NCBI GenBank assembly: GCA_905250025.1
Contig: CAJNOJ010000015.1
Span: 124,001-188,000 of the forward strand
Reading direction: 5' to 3'
DNA length: 64,000 nt
From: Adineta ricciae
Lineage: Eukaryota > Rotifera > Eurotatoria > Adinetida > Adinetidae
The notes under the pieces are model-generated. The model saw only the letters and a program-made list of their open reading frames with translations. It made no database searches and was not told the origin of the DNA. This document shows, piece after piece, positions 26,044 through 35,348 of the stretch. The position numbers were made by a program, and so were the translations under genes. Within the stretch, counting starts at the first letter, position 1. Each line of letters opens with the position of its first letter.

Positions 26044-28112
26044 TCACAGAGGTAAGATTGGCACATCGAGTAAAGATTTCATTAAATTCTTTCCATTTAT
26101 GAAATGTGTTGTTGCAACAACAAAGTCATGATTTTTATCAGCAAGAAATCGTAGTGCGGCGATTTCTCCGTAAGTCACTCCACCAACGAACACAACTAAG
26201 GTAGCTTTAGATTCGATACTTTGCTGTGGCAATTGATTTGCTGGTTTTGTTGTTTTGTTCAGTGAATTCAATGAGGCAGTGGAATCATGTCGATGACGTT
26301 TTAATTCCATCGGAACTTGTTGCGTATCGATAAATGTCGTACCAGGCAAATTGTTCATTGTTTCTTGAATGTTTGTCGATGTTTGAAAAACAATTTTCTC
26401 AATCAATCGAATACTGATCGGGGCATATTGATAGAAAATGTATGAAATATCTTGTGGATCAGTGATATTGACTGTTTCATCATCTTGTAGTAAATTGAAT
26501 TCCCGTTTCAATCGTTCGAGTGGCGTTTCGTTTGTTCGTAACGTTGACGAGCTTTTCGTTGGATCTATCAAATTTAGCAGTCCAATTTGTTCCATGGCAT
26601 GAATTAACACAAGATATTGGAGACCGAATGTCTGGATAAGATCTTTTTTAATCGCATCGTAATCTTTGCGCTTTAATTGCGGACCCAATGCGTGTGTAGC
26701 AATAGAGAGGTAACGTAAGATACAGAAAACATCGTCTTTCCATGCAATACGTTCGTCGAGATGACGCATAGCATCTTGTAAGGTTGGTGCGAAGAGCATT
26801 GACAATTGTTTGGCTAGACACATATCATAAATCGCTGTTAGTTCTTGTTTCACCGCACAGGCTAATTCAAGATGTGTGGATAAGGTTTGTGTTTTCGCAT
26901 TTTGATTGGATATGCGAGTAACGAATTCGCGTAGATCAGCAAGTTTCTTGCCTTGAATTGTTGATGCTGAACCGGAGAATTTGTCATCGAAATCTTTCCG
27001 TAATTGCTTCTGCGCACGAGCACCTTCTTGAAGCACTCGACCCACAGTGATCATATGTAGATAACGTGTATCGGAATACAATTGATCACTGGTTAGCAAA
27101 CGTACAGCTACTTTGTCTTGAGTTTTGGCGTCGATTTTTTGTGCTTCGCAAAAGTGTTCACTAAATGCTGATGTTGGTACTTCGATCCGATTGAATTGTA
27201 TGTCTATTAAAGCAAAAGATAGAGTGATTTCGATCTGAAATCAATTGTCTTACTGAAAACTTCATCAAGTAAAGCTTCGTATGTTGCTGGTATCATCATC
27301 GGTGTAATCAAATCAGTTGTGCGATCGATTAGAATCATGTTTTCTATTTGTGTTGGCACTTTCTTTTCATTATCAGGCACTTCACGTTGCATTCTCATCA
27401 TCGTATCATAACACTGTTTAGCCTTATCACCTTTGACGAACACGTTTGGAATAATTCCATACAATTTCTGAAATGTTATAAGACCATGGGCAAGATTGAA
27501 TAACGATGTGGTTTCATTATTCAGGTAAATATCACGAAAACAATCATTCGATTCCATTGATAATACGTCGGTATCAATGGGAATGAAATCTAAGTTTAAT
27601 TCATCGATGATGATATCACCACGAACACCTTGTTCTTTTAGTTTTTCTTCACAAACACGCGAACGACGTGGTACGAAGATAATTCCATACTGTTTTGGAC
27701 TTGCACCTTTCGATCTTTGAGAATTTAATTTGCTAAGTTCATCTTTAATCATATTGGCAATGACTTCCATATAAATAACTTTTGGTCGAACAAGAAACAA
27801 TGTTACCTTATAGTCGGATGTATCATGTTGACGTTCTTTGAATATTCGAATATCATTCGCGCCCAGATCACCGATAGCTTGAACGTGTGCAAGTAGATTT
27901 TTGATCGAATCATCGATAATCACACATTTGTCTTTAGTGAACTGTTTTGGTAGGTTACTTTTCTCTGTATGAAATAGATTTGTACAACGCTTGATTTCTT
28001 GAATGATGTATTCACGGAGAATAGTTAAATTGATGCGACCGGTTTTTAAGAATGTGAAATCTTGTTTGGCAGCTGTTCCTGCTGCGGCTGTTGTTGTCGT
28101 TCTTCCTGACAT
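26044..28112 (-). CDS. VPS33A: VPS33A, Sec1/Munc18 subunit of HOPS/CORVET
   Basis: SM protein that templates SNARE assembly during endosome-lysosome and vacuole fusion. Two exons: about 28112-27255 and about 27206-26044, joined by a 50-nt intron giving VF-NIQFNRIEVP in frame. N-terminal blocks: GRINLTILREYIIQEIKRC, FLVRPKVIYMEVIANMI, YGIIFVPRRSRVCEEKLKEQ, DTDVLSMESNDCFRD, YGIIPNVFVKGDKA. C-terminal: FGLQYLVLIHAMEQIGLL, YQYAPISIRLIEKIV, FVGGVTYGEIAALRFLADK. The GRxNLxxLRE start and the VATTHFINGK tail fit VPS33A better than VPS33B. The start is the ATG at 28110-28112 (MSGRTTTTAAAG); there is no in-frame ATG further upstream. A Thr/Ala-rich N-terminus is extra relative to vertebrates. Confidence 0.92.
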
Positions 28113-28522
28113 AGGCACAGATATGATGGCAAAGAAAACAAACAACTAGGACTAACGAAAGTTCATTGAATAGGAAAAGAAAGAAAGAATGATGAGCGCT
28201 ATGAACTCAATTGTGAGTGCATTGATGGTAGCGCTATGACAATGTCAACCAATAGCAATGAAGACGCTAAATTGTCTATCTACCTCAATCGATGAATCAT
28301 CGAAATCATAACGAAAAAGAGAGTACTGGAATCTTCAAGCACTCCCAGTTGTACTTATTTTTGAGAAGATTTGCTAAGATTGAATTGTGTAAAATTATCC
28401 TATTGACTATTGTATATACACAAAACATAATTGAAATTAAACATATCTATTGACTACCTACGTATGCAAATTTATCTTTTAGATTGTCATATGATAAAGC
28501 AAAGTTCTGAATAAAGCGAACG
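28113..28522. promoter_or_regulatory. Intergenic head-to-head region, likely bidirectional promoter
   Basis: 410 bases between the start of VPS33A (minus) and the start of the first ABHD gene (plus). An acceptor-like TTTATCTTTTAG at about 28471-28482 precedes the plus-strand ATG and could be a cis 5'UTR intron end or a spliced-leader acceptor. No core promoter element identified with confidence. Confidence 0.4.
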
Positions 28523-30117
28523 ATGCTACAAGGTACACCAAGTATTGCTGAAGAAGATGAAAATCCTGATCAAGAACAATACGAGGATGATCGAGCACAA
28601 TTCACCACTGATAGACGAACAGATACTAGTCTCGTGAAAAATCAGCATGAACATCTACCTCAAATTTCGCTAGCAACAGCTTCGTAAGTGTTGAAGAGAG
28701 TATTTTCTCGACACTAACGCGATTTGTATCGTTTAGCAGCGGTTTAAGTTCATGGCGTATCCCACGTTTAATATTAAATTTTCTCTCTGTGTCACCTCAT
28801 ATGCTTGCAAGTGCTGAAGAACGACTGTATCAAAGTATTCATCAAACGCATGAATCATTTTCATTTCATACATGAATAATATGTTTAGACTTGAAGAATA
28901 AATACTACGGTGACTATGTACATATTCGGTAAGTGAAACTCATATTACATGTTTGATGAAACGATATGAGTGAATGTCTATTAGTGGTGATAATTCAATA
29001 TGGACAGTTCGAAGTTTGAATTCGCCAGCAGATACAGTTCCGATCGTGCTTATTCATGATTTTGGCTGTGCTTCCGGTATCTGGATACAAAATACTGACT
29101 TCTTAAGTGCACGACATCAGCTGTATATGTTTGACATCCTTGGATTTGGTCGTTCCTCACGTCCATGCTTTGATCAAACAAACACAATTAGTGCTGAAAC
29201 GAAATTTGTCGAATCCATTGAAGATTGGCGTATAGCAGTCGATCTACAAACGAAATTCTACTTAGTTGGTCATGGATTCGGTGCATATCTCGCAACACTT
29301 TATACAATGCGATACGGACACTGGATAAAAAAATTGATTCTTCTCGATCCATGGGGTTTCAATCCAAAACCGGATGAAAGTCAATTAAATCTAAGCACAC
29401 CGTTATGGATTAAACTTATTGCTTACATTACTCAAACATGGACGTCATTTTCTGCATTCCGTTATCTTGGACCGTTGGGTAAACCGAATTTAAAGATACT
29501 TTTCATATCGAAATCGGATGAATCATTTCTAGGTTTACCATTGTTAAAAGTACTTGCACCACGTTGGAAACGTTTAGCACCGATTGATTCTTCATATCAG
29601 AAATCCAATGCACTCTATGAATATTTGTATCACGTCAATGTTCAACCAGCAAGGTATGTTCTTTTCTGTACATTTTCGAATGTACATATGTTCATTTCAA
29701 TCAAGTGGTGATGTGGGCTTTCAAGCATTAGCCTCTTGGTATGGCTGGGCGAAAGATCCAATAGTTCAAGTGGATCATTCGCGTATCGAAAGTATATCTG
29801 ACGAAATCTACATCGCATTCATATATGGTTCACGGACCAGTATTGATAATACCGCTGCTCAACAAATTCTTCATCAGCGTGGTTCGAATAATACATGTAT
29901 CAAAGTATGTGAAGAGCTCAAAATTTCTTTGACATTTTCATATCATGTCTTCTTTGTTTTTTGTTAGATCATTCATAATGCTGCACATTTCTTTTTCATG
30001 GAGAAACCAATTCAATTTCACGAAGTCATGAGCGAAATCTTATCTGATTTGCCCCACTATTTTCGTACATTGGCATCAGTTGATAGAACTATAACCACAA
30101 CAGTCTTACCCGAATAA
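28523..30117 (+). CDS. ABHD4/ABHD5-type alpha/beta hydrolase lacking the nucleophile serine
   Basis: Member of the ABHD4/5 (CGI-58) family of lipid-metabolism proteins. Exon 1 starts at 28523 (MLQGTPSIAEEDENPDQE) with an acidic tail. Introns of 50-65 nt join ATA-SSGLSSWRIPRL, RLYQ-NLKNKYYGDYVHIR, GDNSIWTV, QPA-SGDVGF and CIK-IIHNAAHFF in frame; the stop is at 30115-30117. Family blocks: PIVLIHDFGCASGIW, DILGFGRSSRP, VESIEDWR, LILLDPWGF. The nucleophile elbow reads GHGFG where active relatives have GHSxG, so the catalytic Ser is Gly. The C-terminal HX4D acyltransferase-type motif is HFFFME (Asp to Glu). Vertebrate ABHD5 also lacks the Ser (Asn there) and works as a co-activator of ATGL. The intact frame suggests a functional pseudoenzyme. 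Confidence 0.88.
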
Positions 30118-30283
30118 CATTCACTGAGTATTTTTATAGTCAGATGCATAATTTTTCCGGTGTGTTTAACATTGTGTGATTTTCCTTTCATATTTTGAGT
30201 GTTTGGTGTTCAAAACAGTGATAGTTTTTCTCTATTGACATCGGATTTAAAAACTACTTGAACGTTATTTCAGATTTTGAACA

Positions 30284-32024
30284 ATGGCGACAACTACTGG
30301 AATGACCCAGAATTCAGATAACGATCTAGCGTCAGCATCGGATGCCATTGATCAAATGATTTCGATGTCGATTGCTAATCACAACCCTGATGTCAACAAT
30401 CCAGCTTCAGATAAAACAATAGCAGAACAAATGAATATTACTCGCCAGAATTGCTCTCCGAGGTTAGTGAAAAAACTCGTACTATCGTATAAGATTGCCG
30501 ATAGTGTTGATAGTAGCTTATTATACAATTGGGTTTCTCTTTCGTCGTTCATTCTAGAGTTTCTATTTGATGCATGTGAATATTCATCCACCGGTAGGTT
30601 GCGATACAAGAATTTGACAAACTTGTGCACATATCGAATGAAGAAGAAGAATATAACCAGATTTTGGAATTGACACTGCATGAAATTATAGAGATATGTA
30701 GCCGATATGACGCATCTCTGCTCTGATAGAACAAATTGATTCAACTTGTCCTTTTTCGGAAATGATATAGAATTATATTACGTTGTGGTTATGCATTGCA
30801 CTTTTGAACTCAAACAACTATTGAAAATTTCTTTCTTTTGTGTTTTTAGTCGTTTTCGTACAATTGAATACTTAAAACGACTGACATGGACGAATAGTAG
30901 CCCCGAACAGTTAGAACGTGCAGAAATGAAGGTCTTAGAAACACTGAAAAGTCAATTTCAAGGCCGTTCTATCCCTGTATGCAATGCTACACAAAAAATC
31001 TGGACTATCTATTCGAATATAACTTCGACAAATTATCCCCTGGTACTCGTTCATGGTTTTGGTGGTGGCGTTGGCTTATGGAGTTTAAACCTTGATCAGC
31101 TATGTAGCGATCGTCCCGTTTACGCTCTAGATTTGCCTGGTTTCGCCCATAGTAGTCGCCCGGTGTTTAGTCTTGATCCATTAGAAGCTGAAAAACAATT
31201 TGTAGATATGATAGAAGAATGGCGAATCGGAATCGGACTGAATGAACCGTTTATACTACTTGGGCATAGTTTTGGTGGCTTTATAAGTACTTCATATTCA
31301 ATACAGTATCCAACATATGTCAAACAATTAGTTTTGGTGGATCCATGGGGTTTTGGATATAAACCAGCTAATTGGCAAACGTCACCCATGCAACGTATTC
31401 CACCGTGGTTAAGATCGTTTTCATCCGTGATGATGAAATTTTCTCCATTAGCTGGTCTACGAGCAGCAGGACCGTTTGGTATGAAATTGCTTTTGCATAA
31501 TCTCAACCTTTTGCTAATTTGATTGGAATAGGTATTCGAATCATGAAGTACTTTCGGGCCGATCTGCGAAACAAATTCGAAACACTTTTTAACGATGATC
31601 GAATCTTAGTTTATTTATATCATTGTAACGTTCAAATTCCAACGGGTGAAGAAGGCTTTCGAACAATAAGTGATTTACTAGCGTGGGCGAAACGTGCGTT
31701 TTTTTTTCTACGTTCATTCTCTTGCTTCATTAGCACCTTTCTTCTAGGACCTATGCTTGATCGAATCGATGAATTAGATCCACAAATACCAGTATATTTT
31801 CTCCATGGTGAACAATCATGGATCGATATTGAGTCATCTGTCTGCGTACAATCAAAACGTTCGAATGTTTTTGTTGATATGATTCCACAAGCCGGTCACC
31901 ACGTAAGAGATGTTTGTTGAGATAGATTGAATACTTATTCGTTTTTTTCCTCTTCCTATAGGTTTATGCTGACGCACCTGTGGAGTTCGATGTGTATTTA
32001 AAACGTGTTTTATTTAATAAATAA
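30284..32024 (+). CDS. ABHD4/ABHD5-type alpha/beta hydrolase, catalytic residues kept
   Basis: Tandem paralogue of the gene before it. The nucleophile elbow is GHSFGG (Ser present), preceded by LVHGFGGGVGLW (oxyanion region) and LPGFAHSSRP. Later blocks are VDPWGFGYKP, YLYHCNVQIPTGEEGF, WAKRPMLDRIDELDP and GHHVYAD with the HX4D motif. ABHD4 is an N-acyl-phosphatidylethanolamine lyase/lipase, so this copy may be the enzyme of the pair. Preferred model: exon 1 30284-30462 (MATTTGMTQNSDNDL, 59 codons plus 2 nt) spliced over 387 nt to 30850, giving CSPS-RFRTIEYLKRL. The first gene has its intron at the equivalent place and phase. Alternatives are a start at an in-frame ATG near 30790, or a separate small gene at 30284-30727. 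Later introns are about 45-60 nt; the stop is at 32022-32024. Confidence 0.82.
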
Positions 32025-32776
32025 TGAATGACTATTTCCAATAATTTATTCAAGCTGTCGAGAGTATCTATGTCAATTTTGTGTACCATCTCGGTGCTTC
32101 TATTTTTATTACTGTGATTGTTTAATATCTTTGAAAATTCAATAAAATAGACGTGCTTGAAACCAAAATCCTGATATATCAATGAAATAGCGACGAAAAG
32201 AACATACATTGAAAAGGTGAAAACGGAAATTAGATCATTGAACGTTTCCTTTGTTCCGGTTGTCTTAATGAGAAAAGAACATGATTTCCTTTTTTCATGT
32301 GCGTCTCCTGAATAAACTCGTTTAAATATTCTTCGTCTATGAACACGTGTATAACTGCAAAACATCGATCAAAGACTTGCATTTGCCACTTTGCTATATG
32401 CACATTTCTGTTTTTCGTTTATATAATCATCTGTGAAGTTTATCAAAAAAATAGAACTATTACCAGAGGTTGCTCAACAGTACAGTATCCTATATGTATA
32501 TACTAGTTGATCTATGCTAAACGTGTGATTTTTTTTATGAACGATTGTATAAGAACAATACTAGTCTATTTATTTCCTAAACATGATTTTCCATTTCCCT
32601 TACCTCTCAGATTGTCAAGTACCATCATAAATATGAGATCAGTTGGAGTGTTTTCACGACTCACGAGTTCAGAAAATTCTTTTCATTATCAAATCATGAC
32701 AAACTACCTAATGTAATGTTCTTCAACGCCAAGGATGAGTCAAAATGTTTTTCTTTATTATTATTGGTATGAAATC
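32025..32776. other. Intergenic, convergent 3' ends
   Basis: About 750 AT-rich bases between the 3' ends of a plus-strand and a minus-strand gene. Short open stretches here have no coding character. No RNA gene recognised. Confidence 0.55.
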
Positions 32777-34240
32777 TTAAAAATGATAGAATAGACGTAT
32801 TGAAAGAAGACCGAGAAGTATTTTGTACGGAATCAGCGAAGAACCTTTCGAATCAACAGTAGGTTCAACTGTTAGTGGAGGGTGCATAGAGAATCGAATG
32901 GCATTAAATACCGATTGTTGATTCAATGCTTTGATGTAGACAGTTTGTCGTCCAGGATTCAGAAGAAAATCTCCAACAGACACCCAGCGTGAAACTGTTG
33001 TTTGCTGATTGTAGACATATCCATAATCACCATCGGTTTCATCGTACGCGTCTGTAACAGCAACATTGATTCGTGACGTGGCACCTGAGGTTGAGTTGAG
33101 GTACGATGGATTCCAGATCGATACTGTATAGACACCACGTTCGGTTAGAGTTGGATGAATGATGCAGGAAGTATTGAAAGTGATCAACGATTGCCCGAGT
33201 GTATCTTTTGGAAGTGAAGATGTATATTTCATCATATCGGAGTTACATGTATAGATATCTTCATTATCAGTGGTGAAAATTTGGGTTGCCGACGAATTCA
33301 ATGAAAACTTTTCAAGAACCATTTCTGTGAAACGACCCAAGATGTAGAAGTCACTCGCGGGGCGTTGAAAACCATTACTAAATGCTGATAGAACAATCTC
33401 TTTCCCATTCGGTAATATAATGTAGGCGATTTCTTCAACTGTATCATAAGCGTTGCCCACTTTCGAATAGATTCTACTACCAGCTGGTAAACCATTGCCA
33501 AATGTTGTTTGCTCACTTTCGAGTGTATGGTAGAGCATTGATTTCATGTAGTCTAGTTCATTTTTGGGTCGTGTTTGCATCAAGTATAGCATAAATGATG
33601 CAGTGCAACATGACTGCAAAAGATTTCGTGAAGATGGACTTCGAAGAAGAACCGTTTCACTGCCTACAGGTGATTGACCTGAGTTTGTTGGATATGTTTT
33701 ACTTCGAATAATTTGATTTTCGTATAGATTCAAATCTTTCAATAGACGCTCGGTATATAAACGTTGATTAAGCCAATTCGACCAACGTGTATCATTCGTC
33801 GATGTCAAATCATCAATGTTCGTTGTATTTGTTATCGCATCCACAACATAACCTGTATCCAAATTTGATGAAACGATAATCATTGGTCGAACATATCGAT
33901 CCAGACAATCGACTGTGTAACCTTGAGTTTTGCACCACTCCATAGCGGAATACATGTACATCAATTTAACTGTCGATGCTGGATAAGCGACGAGAGTTGC
34001 ATTGACACTCCCTCGTTTCCACGTTCGAGTATTACCATCTCGAATGAGTATCGTAGCAGACAATCGATTGAAAGCACTCGATGGTTGTCGAGCGAGGAAT
34101 TCATCGCGAATACTTTCGATTCCACTAGCTAATTGCTCGTCATCAACGATTTCAACCGATGGTATTCGATTACAACCACATTCTTCACAATTTATTCTTA
34201 CAACTAACACCAAGCTTACGACTATCATGTAACGAATCAT
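32777..34240 (-). CDS. Secreted/GPI-type serine beta-lactamase-fold protein with golvesin-like C-terminal domain
   Basis: Intronless, 487 residues. Residues 1-18 are a signal peptide (MIRYMIVVSLVLVVRINC). Residues about 40-310 have the three class A beta-lactamase/penicillin-binding motifs: SxxK at 89-92 (PASTVK), SxN at 124-126 (SSN) and KxG at 260-262 (SKVG). Residues about 360-450 look like the golvesin/xanthan-lyase-type beta-sandwich (GVYTVSIWNPSY, YNQQTTVSRWVSVGDF, FNAIRF). Residues 469-487 are a hydrophobic tail, suggesting GPI attachment or a membrane anchor. Several N-glycosylation sequons fit a secreted protein. Such serine hydrolases are bacterial; with no introns among intron-rich neighbours, horizontal origin is likely. 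The substrate is unknown: peptidoglycan, beta-lactam or other ester/amide. Confidence 0.8.
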   Translation of the reverse strand: MIRYMIVVSLVLVVRINCEECGCNRIPSVEIVDDEQLASGIESIRDEFLARQPSSAFNRLSATILIRDGNTRTWKRGSVNATLVAYPASTVKLMYMYSAMEWCKTQGYTVDCLDRYVRPMIIVSSNLDTGYVVDAITNTTNIDDLTSTNDTRWSNWLNQRLYTERLLKDLNLYENQIIRSKTYPTNSGQSPVGSETVLLRSPSSRNLLQSCCTASFMLYLMQTRPKNELDYMKSMLYHTLESEQTTFGNGLPAGSRIYSKVGNAYDTVEEIAYIILPNGKEIVLSAFSNGFQRPASDFYILGRFTEMVLEKFSLNSSATQIFTTDNEDIYTCNSDMMKYTSSLPKDTLGQSLITFNTSCIIHPTLTERGVYTVSIWNPSYLNSTSGATSRINVAVTDAYDETDGDYGYVYNQQTTVSRWVSVGDFLLNPGRQTVYIKALNQQSVFNAIRFSMHPPLTVEPTVDSKGSSLIPYKILLGLLSIRLFYHF

Positions 34241-34956
34241 GTTTATGTCTATGCATGTAAAACTGATAAGCTTTTAAACAATAATGATAACCAAGAACAA
34301 TAAAATGTGATATCGCAAATATTGACTTCATGGCTTTCTAGGGATTACATATCTTAAAATATTCATCAAAATGGCCTTTTCTAAAAAAATAAAGTTTTGC
34401 CCCAATACATTTGTTAACTATGAGCTTGTTCATTAGTCGCTAAGAATAACAGTGATAGACAGCGTGGCATACGCCTACATGCAGCTTTAACATGACAAAA
34501 GAAAAGAAAAGGAAATGTAGGCGATGAAAAAGGAGGAAAATGTCCAATGATTTTGTTGATCTATTAGAAACCATCATGTAAATGTAACTACACATAGAGA
34601 GAGAGAGAGACGGAGAGAGGATGAGAAACTCCCTTTCCTTGGTAAATTTATATAAATATTAAGTCATAATACTTACAATTTCTCCTTTGACAGTAATCTT
34701 TAACACAGACAAATCATCTATTCCATTTGCTAAACTTCGTACGTTAATCAAGTGAGTGAATATCTAACAAAGATTTAATAATGTGCGTCATTAGTTATAT
34801 TTCAACTATACAAAAAGAAAAATTAGTTAAGAAAGCGTTCTAGATGTGACTTTCCAAGAACATCTTTAGAAGATCTTCGCGAGACTCGTGTAGATCATTC
34901 TTTGGAATGAAATCGTTAAAACTTCATGAAATCTTCTTTCTTTTTAGTTTTAAAAC
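34241..34956. other. Intergenic, GA microsatellite
   Basis: About 715 bases of divergent promoter DNA. A GA run lies near 34597-34620. A pyrimidine tract ending in TTTTTAG at about 34941-34947 sits just before the next gene's ATG and could be a 5'UTR-intron or spliced-leader acceptor. Confidence 0.5.
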
Positions 34957-35348
34957 ATGGCACAGTCATCTTTTCTTTCATTTATTGTTTTTACTTGTCT
35001 TCTTGTTTTGCAACCGTCCACGATCGAATGTCGTCCTCGCACTCAACGAATTGTTATTCACGGTCATGAATGGACAGTACCAAACGAGTCGGGCTGGCAA
35101 GATGGTCAGTGTCAATTTTGTTTCTCTTCCGATAGATCATTTTTTCCATTGTTTTAGTTCTACAAGAGGCGGAATCTATTCGGAATCGATTGTTAAGCAA
35201 TTGTGCTACAAGTCGAGAATGTCGATTAGCGGCGGAACAAATACGAAAAGTTTTCTTGAATCACCCTGTTTCTTCGAAGTATTACGACGATGCTTCAGAT
35301 AATGATCCTCCCCGATATGAAACAGCATCGATTTTCAAATGGGGATAA
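34957..35348 (+). CDS. Small secreted protein, candidate peptide precursor
   Basis: Two exons, 34957-35104 and 35158-35348, with a 53-nt intron joining GWQD-VLQEAES in frame; 112 residues. Residues 1-25 form a clear signal peptide (MAQSSFLSFIVFTCLLVLQP). The mature part starts RPRTQRIVIHGHEWTVP, has one Cys pair (CATSREC), a basic pair (IRKVF) and ends ASIFKWG. The final Gly after Trp is what an amidated neuropeptide would need, and Arg-Lys could be a convertase site. No known family recognised, so hormone-like function is inferred from architecture only. It could equally be a small secreted structural or defence protein. Confidence 0.7.

Larger units (their letters stand above)
19541..26769. 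repeat. Right copy of the 7.2 kb duplicated block
   Basis: Partner of 12323-19539. Homology starts on the first base after the N (GTGTTTTTGCCGAG in both) and ends at the shared ATGACGCAT. To the right, copy 2 continues into the rest of VPS33A, which copy 1 lacks. Confidence 0.95.

Noticed and set aside
12498-26769. A genuine tandem gene-family expansion (two F-box genes, two NCKAP1)
   Set aside because: The single N at the junction and the truncated VPS33A on one side fit concatenated haplotypes better. Listed as an assembly finding instead.
32777-34240. Carboxypeptidase or esterase family assignment for the intronless gene
   Set aside because: The order SxxK, SxN, KxG with correct spacing fits the class A beta-lactamase/penicillin-binding fold; no GxSxG or metallo-peptidase motif is present.
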